A stretch of DNA of 11,908 bases from an uncultured Fidelibacterota bacterium (GTDB lineage Bacteria > Fidelibacterota > Marinisomatia > Marinisomatales > UBA8229). Made by a program: the position numbers and the translations under genes. The notes beneath the pieces are model-generated. The model had not been told where the DNA came from. It saw nothing but the letters and a program-made list of their open reading frames with translations, and made no database searches. Location: NCBI GenBank assembly GCA_913054425.1, contig CAJXJG010000036.1:1-11908 (forward strand). Reading direction: 5' to 3'. The stretch's first letter is position 1. The number at the start of each line of letters is the position of its first letter. This document shows, piece by piece, positions 1 through 5,875 of this stretch.

Positions 1-117
1 GGAAAACTTACCCCTAGAGAGAAAAAATTTCTAAAAAGGCATTTTCGGAAAAAGTATGGACATGAAAAAAGACACCACAGGAAAAGCAAGGTGAAAATCG
101 TATTTGTCCTGAATTAA
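1..117 (+). CDS. C-terminal tail of an unidentified basic protein (5' partial)
   Basis: A reading frame is open from the first base of the window to a TAA at 115-117, giving 38 residues with no stop. The peptide is very rich in Lys, Arg and His (roughly half of residues, for example KKFLKRHFRKKYGHEKRHH) and ends in a hydrophobic VKIVFVLN. This looks like the nucleic-acid-binding tail of a longer protein that starts to the left of the window. The stop lies 12 nt before the cold-shock-domain gene on the same strand, so the two could be cotranscribed. The family is not recognisable. A chance open frame in A-rich DNA is possible, because the stretch is short and Lys codons are favoured by the composition. 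Confidence 0.4.
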   Translation, partial: GKLTPREKKFLKRHFRKKYGHEKRHHRKSKVKIVFVLN

Positions 118-129
118 TATCACTTTAGA

Positions 130-333
130 ATGAAAAAAGGAATCGTAAAAGAATACAACCGAGACCGGGGATTTGGATTCATCCAGGGTGAGGACGGAGA
201 AGATTACTTCCTTCACGTGAGCGGACTTCGTCCCCATCTTCAATCGAAGGGTTTAAGAGAAGGTCAGCAGGTTCTGTTTGATGTGGATTTCGATATGAAG
301 GTAGACCGTGCTGTCAATGTTACACCTGCCTGA
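130..333 (+). CDS. Small cold-shock-domain protein
   Basis: This 67-residue protein is one cold-shock domain (OB fold) of the usual CspA length, expected to bind single-stranded RNA or DNA in the cytoplasm and act as an RNA chaperone. Visible motifs are the KGIVK start (residues 3-7), an RNP1-like RGFGFI (13-18), an RNP2-like DYFLHVS (25-31), the LREGQQVLFDV strand (42-52) and a closing AVNVTP. The Trp that follows KGxVK in classical CspA (KGxVKWFN) is Glu8 here, and the next Phe is Tyr9, so one nucleic-acid-stacking aromatic is missing. The ATG is the natural family start, but no clear Shine-Dalgarno sequence precedes it. It ends 1 nt before the stop of the convergent esterase gene. It may be expressed constitutively rather than by cold, since nothing in the sequence shows cold induction. 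Confidence 0.88.
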   Translation: MKKGIVKEYNRDRGFGFIQGEDGEDYFLHVSGLRPHLQSKGLREGQQVLFDVDFDMKVDRAVNVTPA

Positions 334-334
334 T

Positions 335-994
335 TTATTGATCTAAAAATATTCGTATTTGATCAAAATAAGTTACCGGCAATTTATGCCCGGCTTCATG
401 TATTACTTGAGAAACATTGTGTCCTGATTTTTTCAAGATTTCTTTTAATTCAGTGCTTTTAATCACCGGAATCATTTTATCGTTACTCCCATGTAAAATC
501 AAGAATGATAATTTTGAAGATCGAATGTTAGAAATTTTGAACCGGTCCATTTTACTCTGATTTAAGAATCCTGCTATGGACACAACCCTCTTTATTCTAT
601 TTTCCATCATTAATGCGGCTGCGACTGACAGTGTTGCACCCTGAGAAAATCCCAGGAAATATATTTTGATAGTTTCCCCAAATTTTGATCGTGCACTATC
701 AATAATTTTTCGTATGAGTTCCACTGCTAACAAAAGATCCTCTCTCGATTCAGGTAATTCACCAAACCAGGAATATCCTTTTGGAATTGCCTGAGCTTTG
801 TAGGGAGCTCTGGGAAAAATCCACAGTGAATTTGGCAGCTTTATACCATTTGCAATAGGGACAAGTGAATGTTCATCTCCAGTCCATCCATGAAATCCTA
901 TTACCACGGTGTCTACTGATGCCCCAAATTGTTTGCATTGGCAATGAACACCCGGTAATATTTTTCTAATATTTAGCAATTCTGTTCCGCTCAA
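335..994 (-). CDS. Alpha/beta-hydrolase, phospholipase/carboxylesterase family
   Basis: This is a 219-residue cytoplasmic serine hydrolase of the phospholipase/carboxylesterase (Abhydrolase_2, YpfH/EstB-like) type, expected to cleave carboxyl esters or thioesters; the substrate is unknown. The oxyanion-hole region is GFHGWTGDEHS (33-43). The nucleophile elbow is GFSQG with Ser117, the acid is Asp172 in LHGSNDKMIP, and the base is His203 in EAGHKLP. The family-typical GYSWF lies at 73-77. Length is normal for the family and there is no signal peptide. The frame begins at a TTG (codon 1) overlapping the upstream metallo-hydrolase by 29 nt. A second TTG at codon 6 (position 979) would shorten the overlap to 14 nt, and no ATG or GTG start is available nearby. 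Overlap and shared strand indicate cotranscription with the MBL gene upstream, suggesting a two-hydrolase detoxification or deacylation unit (inference). Confidence 0.85.
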   Translation of the reverse strand: MSGTELLNIRKILPGVHCQCKQFGASVDTVVIGFHGWTGDEHSLVPIANGIKLPNSLWIFPRAPYKAQAIPKGYSWFGELPESREDLLLAVELIRKIIDSARSKFGETIKIYFLGFSQGATLSVAAALMMENRIKRVVSIAGFLNQSKMDRFKISNIRSSKLSFLILHGSNDKMIPVIKSTELKEILKKSGHNVSQVIHEAGHKLPVTYFDQIRIFLDQ

Positions 995-1625
995 ATTCGT
1001 CCATCCGTTTCACAAAATCATCTTCATCTTCTGCACGAAGCAAAGGACTTATTGCTATATTTTCCTTTAGTGTGCAATAAGGTTTTGGTCCATAATCATG
1101 ACCGGGATAAATCAGTGTTTCTCCGGGAAGAATCAATAATTTCTCATAAACAGATCGGTACAATTGACGAGTATCAGATCTCATGCTGATTGTCCTCCCT
1201 GTCCTACCAACGAATAGGGTATCACCTGTGAACAGGATATTTTTCAAATGGAAACAAAGGCTGTCATCATAATGACCCGGAGTGTGGATCACCTCTAGTT
1301 TCAAACTGCCTACTTGGACTTGGGATTTATCATCCACACCCTGGATATTTTTCCCACTTATTCGATTGACTGAATGTCTGAAAATAAATATGTTCACATT
1401 GGGATATTTACAAAGAACCTCATCCAAATAGGATATGTGATCTCCATGGGTATGGGTGATAAACACTGAAGAAATTTCATCAGGAACCATGGGAAGAATT
1501 TCCCTGAAAGGGACAGACGCGTCAATAAGAAACTGGGTATTCGTTTTTTCACAGGTAACTAAATATGTAAAATTATAATCGTAGCCACCTTTGAACGACT
1601 GAATTTTGAAATCTGCGTTTTTCAT
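966..1625 (-). CDS. Metallo-beta-lactamase-fold hydrolase (glyoxalase II / persulfide dioxygenase-like)
   Basis: This 219-residue protein carries the full metal-binding set of the MBL superfamily: THTHGDH (His58, His60, Asp62, His63), HTPGH (His118), FTGDT (Asp135) and YPGHDYG (His176). The last motifs, with the LFVGRTGR stretch at 137-144, resemble hydroxyacylglutathione hydrolase (GloB) and ETHE1-type persulfide dioxygenases rather than true beta-lactamases. It is likely a cytoplasmic thioester hydrolase or sulfur-metabolism enzyme. Sequence alone cannot separate hydrolase (two metals) from dioxygenase (one iron). Glyoxalase II enzymes are usually longer (about 250 residues) with a C-terminal helical substrate domain, and here the C-terminal region (about 177-219) is short. 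The ATG at 1623-1625 has no clear Shine-Dalgarno sequence and sits about 15 nt below a predicted start site. It is the first gene of a two-gene operon with the esterase. Confidence 0.87.
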   Translation of the reverse strand: MKNADFKIQSFKGGYDYNFTYLVTCEKTNTQFLIDASVPFREILPMVPDEISSVFITHTHGDHISYLDEVLCKYPNVNIFIFRHSVNRISGKNIQGVDDKSQVQVGSLKLEVIHTPGHYDDSLCFHLKNILFTGDTLFVGRTGRTISMRSDTRQLYRSVYEKLLILPGETLIYPGHDYGPKPYCTLKENIAISPLLRAEDEDDFVKRMDEFERNRIAKY

Positions 1626-1647
1626 GAGGTTGGAATTTCCATATACT

Positions 1648-1675
1648 TTTATATAAATTGAGGATTATTTTCCAA
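1648..1675 (-). promoter_or_regulatory. Candidate sigma-70-type promoter for the MBL hydrolase/esterase operon
   Basis: On the minus strand, TTGGAA (complement of 1670-1675, 4/6 to TTGACA) is followed after 16 nt by TATAAA (complement of 1648-1653, 5/6 to TATAAT). This would put the transcript start near 1641, about 15 nt before the ATG. The site lies in the 115-nt divergent gap between the MBL gene and the 66-residue membrane peptide gene. The -35 half overlaps a short inverted repeat, TTTTCC-AAAA-GGAAAA (1668-1683). The evidence is consensus matching by eye in AT-rich DNA. Confidence 0.38.
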
Positions 1676-1727
1676 AAGGAAAAATCTTATTTTCGACGGA
1701 AATTAACATTAGTTTAAGAATGAGTTC

Positions 1728-1734
1728 AAGGAGG
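1728..1734 (+). promoter_or_regulatory. Strong Shine-Dalgarno fixing the start of the small membrane protein
   Basis: AAGGAGG lies 6 nt before the ATG at 1741. An in-frame ATG at 1720 lies upstream of this site and would encode it as protein, so the downstream ATG is the better start. Confidence 0.8.
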
Positions 1735-1740
1735 TATCTT

Positions 1741-1941
1741 ATGAAAAAAACAGGAATTATAGCCATCTTGGGTGGATTGGCTGTGTGGGCATTGTATTTC
1801 ATCGTAATTTTTTGGTCATTTCTATTTGCCCATCCTTTCCTTGGACTGGCATTAATAGCAATTATCACAGGGACGGTAATTATCATTCTTGATATTTATA
1901 AGGAGAAAGAAAACGGACCGTTCAGAGGAATCAAGAAATGA
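1741..1941 (+). CDS. Small two-helix membrane protein coupled to YbjQ
   Basis: A 66-residue protein beginning MKKTGIIAIL, with two hydrophobic segments (about 4-29 and 33-51) separated by a short AHPF turn and followed by a charged tail (YKEKENGPFRGIKK). By the positive-inside rule both termini would face the cytoplasm, forming a helical hairpin in the inner membrane. The start at 1741 is chosen over an in-frame ATG at 1720 because a strong AAGGAGG sits 6 nt before it. The stop TGA overlaps the next ATG (ATGA, 1938-1941), so translation of the YbjQ-family protein is probably coupled to it. No family is recognised. The tight pairing suggests the two products work together at the membrane, but what they do is not known. 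Confidence 0.75.
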   Translation: MKKTGIIAILGGLAVWALYFIVIFWSFLFAHPFLGLALIAIITGTVIIILDIYKEKENGPFRGIKK

Positions 1942-2258
1942 TTATTACTACGACAGAAAAGGTTGCCGGATATAATATCATTGAATCCCTTGGAATCGTG
2001 ATCGGAAATACAATTCGCGCCCGTCATGTCGGGAATGATATTGTAGCAGGCCTGCGGACTCTCATTGGCGGTGAAATCAAGGAATATACCGGAATGCTGG
2101 CTGAGTCCCGTGAACAGGCCCTGCAAAGAATGATAGCAAAACGAAAAGATTTACATTCAGCTGGAATTGTCGAAATACGATTTCAGACATCCATGATTAT
2201 GAAATTTACTGCTGAACTGCTGGTATACGGCACCGCGGTCAAACTGCAAAAAATATAA
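1938..2258 (+). CDS. ybjQ: YbjQ/UPF0145 family protein
   Basis: This 106-residue protein matches the YbjQ (UPF0145, 'putative heavy-metal-binding') family along its length. An N-terminal strand IITTTEKVAGYNI leads to ESLGIVIGNTIRARH, then DIVAGLRTLIGGEIKEYTG (34-52), a helix SREQALQRMIAKRKD (57-71), the AGIVEIRF strand (75-82), and the closing YGTAVKL (97-103). Family members are about 105-110 residues and assemble into homo-oligomeric rings in known structures (recalled). The biochemical function is unknown, and the heavy-metal label is weakly supported: there is no Cys and only two His (30 and 73). Its ATG lies inside the TGA of the upstream membrane peptide gene, implying translational coupling. 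The 102-nt gap to the thymidine phosphorylase gene leaves it open whether all three are cotranscribed. Confidence 0.88.
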   Translation: MIITTTEKVAGYNIIESLGIVIGNTIRARHVGNDIVAGLRTLIGGEIKEYTGMLAESREQALQRMIAKRKDLHSAGIVEIRFQTSMIMKFTAELLVYGTAVKLQKI

Positions 2259-2283
2259 ACGTTAACTCCATTTTTCTTTGTAG

Positions 2284-2295
2284 GTTTTATAAAAC
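2284..2295. repeat. 12-bp perfect palindrome upstream of deoA
   Basis: GTTTTATAAAAC is its own reverse complement and lies in the 102-nt gap between ybjQ and deoA, 66 nt before the deoA start codon. A TTGTAG hexamer ends directly before it and a weak TAATAC lies 16 nt after that hexamer, so it could be an operator in a promoter spacer. It is AT-rich, and chance is a real alternative. Confidence 0.3.
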
Positions 2296-2360
2296 GAAAT
2301 AATACCGTTTGGAAAACTTATTTCTTAAACCAACTTTCCACATAATTAATATATTGTCAG

Positions 2361-3650
2361 TTGATACCTGCTGAACTCATAAAACAAAAACGAAACGGAG
2401 CCACCCTTTCAAAAAACGATCTCCGTAAATTCATCCATGAGTATGTGGGAAACACCATTCCCGATTATCAAATGTCAGCATTGCTTATGGCAATCTATTT
2501 CAATGGGATGGATGATGACGAACTCTTTTCCCTGGTGGAAATAATGGTCAATTCCGGAAAGAAAATGGATTTTTCTAATCTTGATCTTTTTGTGGCGGAT
2601 AAACACAGTACCGGAGGAGTTGGAGATAAGGTTTCCATCATTCTTGCTCCACTATTAGCTGCAGCAGGGCTGGCAATACCTATGATCAGCGGAAGGAGTT
2701 TAGGTCATACCGGAGGGACACTTGACAAACTGGAAACTATACCGGGGTTTCGAACAGATCTATCACTCAAAGAATTCCAGTCAGCAGTAGAACAATCAGG
2801 AATTGCTATGATTGGACAAACAAATGAAATTTGCCCTGCTGACCGGAAAATGTATTCTCTTCGGGATGTCACTGGTACAATAGAATCAATTCCCCTGATT
2901 TGCAGTTCCATTATGAGCAAAAAAATTGCAGAAGGAATACAAGGCCTGGTCCTTGATGTAAAAATCGGAAATGGAGCCTTCATGAAAAAAACGGAGGATG
3001 CTCACATGTTAGGGAATATGCTCAAACGAATAGGCGGACATTTCGGAATTACTACTGATATTGTCTATTCCAATATGAATCAACCTTTGGGTAGAACCGC
3101 CGGTCTGTGGTGTGAAGTCCGAGAAGCGATTGACTCGTTAAAAGGAAATGGTCCTGCTGATACAATGGAGATTACCTATGAACTTGGTTCTCATCTTCTT
3201 TTACAGGCAGGAATTTCAGACAAACTTGACCATGCTGTCACATTACAAAAATCAATTATAGACTCAGGAAAAGCACTTGATAAATTTCTTGAGATGGTGG
3301 AAACCCAGGGTGGAAATCCGGAAACAATTGAGCAGTATAAAAAACTCCATTTACCACAATATAATGGAGAAATAACAGCAGAAAAATCCGGCTTTATTCA
3401 ATCAATAAATACGTACGAAATCGGACTTGCAACCGTTGTACTTGGATGCGGAAGGGCAAAATTATCAGACTCTATTGACCCAAGTGCTGGAATGGAATTT
3501 GTGAAAAAAACGGGCGAAGATATTCAAAAAGGTAAACCGATAATCCGTTGTTTCAATTCTGATAAATCAAAACTTCAAAATACATTAAAAAGACTGAAAT
3601 CTGTAATTCAAATTGGAGAAAAACAAATAACCCAACCTTTGATTTATTAA
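2361..3650 (+). CDS. deoA: Thymidine phosphorylase (pyrimidine-nucleoside phosphorylase family)
   Basis: This 429-residue cytoplasmic enzyme would split thymidine (possibly also uridine or deoxyuridine) with phosphate to give the free base and 2-deoxyribose-1-phosphate, in nucleoside salvage. It covers the whole family: N-terminal helical domain with IPDYQMSALLMAI (33-45), phosphate loop DKHSTGGVGD (80-89), the family signature SGRSLGHTGGTLDKLE (110-125), SLRDVTGTIESIP (166-178) with Arg168, and SSIMSKK with Ser183 and Lys187 as base-binding residues, then the C-terminal alpha/beta domain. Met108 is at the site where, as recalled, thymidine phosphorylases have Met and low-specificity PyNPs have Lys, which favours DeoA over Pdp. 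The signature has Ser where Gly/Ala is usual (SGR-S-L). The start is TTG at 2361: an in-frame TAA at 2343 and no ATG between leave it as the only start that gives the family N-terminus. No Shine-Dalgarno is visible. It ends 7 nt from the convergent PBP gene. Confidence 0.9.
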   Translation: MIPAELIKQKRNGATLSKNDLRKFIHEYVGNTIPDYQMSALLMAIYFNGMDDDELFSLVEIMVNSGKKMDFSNLDLFVADKHSTGGVGDKVSIILAPLLAAAGLAIPMISGRSLGHTGGTLDKLETIPGFRTDLSLKEFQSAVEQSGIAMIGQTNEICPADRKMYSLRDVTGTIESIPLICSSIMSKKIAEGIQGLVLDVKIGNGAFMKKTEDAHMLGNMLKRIGGHFGITTDIVYSNMNQPLGRTAGLWCEVREAIDSLKGNGPADTMEITYELGSHLLLQAGISDKLDHAVTLQKSIIDSGKALDKFLEMVETQGGNPETIEQYKKLHLPQYNGEITAEKSGFIQSINTYEIGLATVVLGCGRAKLSDSIDPSAGMEFVKKTGEDIQKGKPIIRCFNSDKSKLQNTLKRLKSVIQIGEKQITQPLIY

Positions 3651-3657
3651 ACCATCG

Positions 3658-5790
3658 TTATAGCCTGCGGTGAATTTTGCAATGACGAGTTGGTTCGGTT
3701 CCTTTTATAAACACTTCCGATTCAACCGGACATCCGGTAATCGGTCTTTTTTTACTCACACTACATATTTCTGAATTGATAACCCCCTCAGGAATTTTAA
3801 AATCATTCCTGGCAAGTCCCAAAACCTCGTGTGCTGCTCGCATAAAATTAGCCCAGGCCGGTAAAGCCGCAACACTTCCGGATTGTTTCTTTCCAAGACT
3901 TACACCATAATCGTCAACCCCAAACCAAACACCGGCAACAATATCTCTTGAAAATCCAACAAACCAGGCATCGCTGAATCCCTGGGTAGTTCCGGTTTTG
4001 CCGGCAGCAGGATGATAAAAATGATATTTCCACCTGGCGCTTCCACCAGTCCCCTGATCCAAAACTGTTTGCAATAAGTTTGTCATGATATAAGCAGTTT
4101 CTTCCCGGAGCACTTCTTCCTGATCCGGTTCATATTCTTCAATAATATTTCCATAACGGTCCTCAATCCGAATTATTCCTAATGGCTTGGAATAGACTCC
4201 TTTATTAGCGAAAATACCATAAGCACTAACAATGTCAATTGGATATACCTCCGATGTTCCAAGAGAAATAGCATCCACTGCGCGAATATTGGTTGTGATC
4301 CCCATCCGCTGGGCGGTTTTCTTCACTTCTTCAGCCGGTACCAACTCCTGAACCAGCCGAACGGATATGAGATTCAAAGATCTTCTTAATCCTTCCCTTA
4401 GAGTAGTCAATCCTCCTGTACTTCCATCATAATTTTTCGGCATCCACTTTTCCCACTCGCCAGCCGCATTCTGCACATTAAGCACCACCGGTTGGTTTAA
4501 CAACTGTTTGGTTACAGGATACCCGTTATCAATAGCCGTCGCATAAACAAAAGGCTTAAAAACTGACCCTGGCTGACGGCGGGCTTGAACCGCACGGTTA
4601 AATTGATCGTGATAATCAGGACGTCCACCAACCATGGCAAGTATGTGCCCGGTTTGCGGATCCAGGGCTATAAGAGCAGCCTGGACCAATAATTTATCAC
4701 GCAGTTCTATAAACAGAGGTATTGAATCTTCCATCATCATTCTTACAGTATCCTCGGGATAAATTCCAAAATAGGCTAACCGGGAAAATTCCTCGTCGTT
4801 TTCAAACAAGCGTGCATTTAGAACCTCCTGGTTCCGTTGAACAGTCTTCAGTACCGCTTCCTCGGCAATGGTCTGCAGACGGGAATCCAGTGTCGTGTAA
4901 ATTTTTAAACCGTCCCGATAAATATTTATTCCAAGCCGGTCATCTTCAGTTTCTAAAAATCTGCGAATATACTCTGTAAAATAGGGCGCTAACCCTGCTG
5001 GAGGTTCATCAATGATCTTATCCAAAGTTTGAGCACGGGCTTCTGCATAATCGGCCAGCGCTATATAATGCTGTTCACGCATTAAACGAAGGACGGTATT
5101 TCTTCTTCTCATCGCCCTATCCGGATGCCGGATTGGAGAATAAATTGCCGGTGATGGAAGAAGACCCACAAGCAGAGCAACCTCATCTATAGTTAATTCA
5201 TCTACTCTTTTCCCATAAAACCGCTTTGATGCAGCTTGTACGCCAAATGTTCCATGTCCGAAATGTACGGTATTAAGGTACATTTCCAGGATTTCATCTT
5301 TTGTATAAGTTCTTTCAATCAGGATTGCGGTAATAACTTCTTTAATTTTTCGAATGATGCTGTCTTCAAAACCGATTGATTTGTACAAGTTTCGAGCTAA
5401 TTGCTGTGTAAGAGTACTGAATCCCTGCCGGTAGCTTAATGACAGAATATTAACGAACATTGCCCTGGCAACACTTCTTATTGAAAGACCCCAGTGTTCC
5501 CGGAAACGCCGATCTTCTGATGCAATGACTGCGTTTCGCATGTGGATTGGAATCTGATTAAATTTTACAAAAACCCGTTTCTCAAGAAATAATTCATGGA
5601 GGATTTTTCCATCCCTGGAATAAATACTGGTGACAAGATCCGGGTCATAATTTTCCAATTGCTCCAGTGATGGAAGATCTCGGGATAAGTAAAAAAAATA
5701 ACCAGACAACACCAGTGTACAAAACAGAACAATTCCTAACGAACGAAGAACAATTTTAAACCAATATTCTAATGTACTTTCGTCTTTCAA
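3658..5790 (-). CDS. Bifunctional penicillin-binding protein, PBP1A family
   Basis: A 710-residue class A PBP (mrcA/ponA type) that polymerises and crosslinks peptidoglycan outside the inner membrane. A single N-terminal membrane anchor (about 12-34) is followed by the GT51 glycosyltransferase. This shows EDRRFREHWG (92-101, catalytic Glu92), GFSTLTQQLARN (123-134), RKIKE (147-151, second Glu151) and ILEMYLNTVHFGHG (167-180). The transpeptidase has SVFK (Ser409, Lys412), SLN (471-473) and KTGTT (598-602). All catalytic motifs are intact, and 710 residues is at the short end for the family. The tail carries three Cys (676, 687, 704) and a CKIH ending, a feature seen in some PBP1A proteins. The start is TTG at 5788-5790, since an in-frame TAG lies 18 nt upstream with no ATG or GTG between; no Shine-Dalgarno is visible. 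It is the last gene of the leftward block, 85 nt after fumC, and convergent with deoA. Confidence 0.93.
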   Translation of the reverse strand: MKDESTLEYWFKIVLRSLGIVLFCTLVLSGYFFYLSRDLPSLEQLENYDPDLVTSIYSRDGKILHELFLEKRVFVKFNQIPIHMRNAVIASEDRRFREHWGLSIRSVARAMFVNILSLSYRQGFSTLTQQLARNLYKSIGFEDSIIRKIKEVITAILIERTYTKDEILEMYLNTVHFGHGTFGVQAASKRFYGKRVDELTIDEVALLVGLLPSPAIYSPIRHPDRAMRRRNTVLRLMREQHYIALADYAEARAQTLDKIIDEPPAGLAPYFTEYIRRFLETEDDRLGINIYRDGLKIYTTLDSRLQTIAEEAVLKTVQRNQEVLNARLFENDEEFSRLAYFGIYPEDTVRMMMEDSIPLFIELRDKLLVQAALIALDPQTGHILAMVGGRPDYHDQFNRAVQARRQPGSVFKPFVYATAIDNGYPVTKQLLNQPVVLNVQNAAGEWEKWMPKNYDGSTGGLTTLREGLRRSLNLISVRLVQELVPAEEVKKTAQRMGITTNIRAVDAISLGTSEVYPIDIVSAYGIFANKGVYSKPLGIIRIEDRYGNIIEEYEPDQEEVLREETAYIMTNLLQTVLDQGTGGSARWKYHFYHPAAGKTGTTQGFSDAWFVGFSRDIVAGVWFGVDDYGVSLGKKQSGSVAALPAWANFMRAAHEVLGLARNDFKIPEGVINSEICSVSKKRPITGCPVESEVFIKGTEPTRHCKIHRRL

Positions 5791-5847
5791 AATTAAAACA
5801 GTAAACTATTTTCCCCGGGTGAATAGATAATAGTGTTAAAACAGAAC

Positions 5848-5864
5848 AAAAAAGGAATTGTTCC
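5848..5864 (-). terminator. Weak intrinsic terminator candidate after fumC
   Basis: Read on the minus strand, GGAA-CAA-TTCC is followed directly by TTTTTT, 11 nt past the fumC stop. The stem is only 4 bp, so it is at best a partial terminator before the PBP gene. Confidence 0.25.
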
Positions 5865-5875
5865 AGTAGGAAGAT

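Noticed and set aside
331..333. TGA stop of the cold-shock gene considered as a second selenocysteine codon
   Set aside because: The domain is complete at this point, the following codons show no conserved sequence, and no suitable hairpin is seen.
338..367. TTGATC/GATCAA inverted repeat and TTTGATCAAA palindrome at the csp/esterase convergence
   Set aside because: Mostly coding for the esterase C-terminus, AT-rich with a long 17-nt spacer; not a convincing terminator.
1720..1740. In-frame ATG upstream of the 66-residue membrane protein, giving 73 residues
   Set aside because: The strong AAGGAGG at 1728-1734 lies downstream of it and at ideal spacing for the ATG at 1741; the extra residues (MSSRRYL) merely translate the ribosome-binding site.
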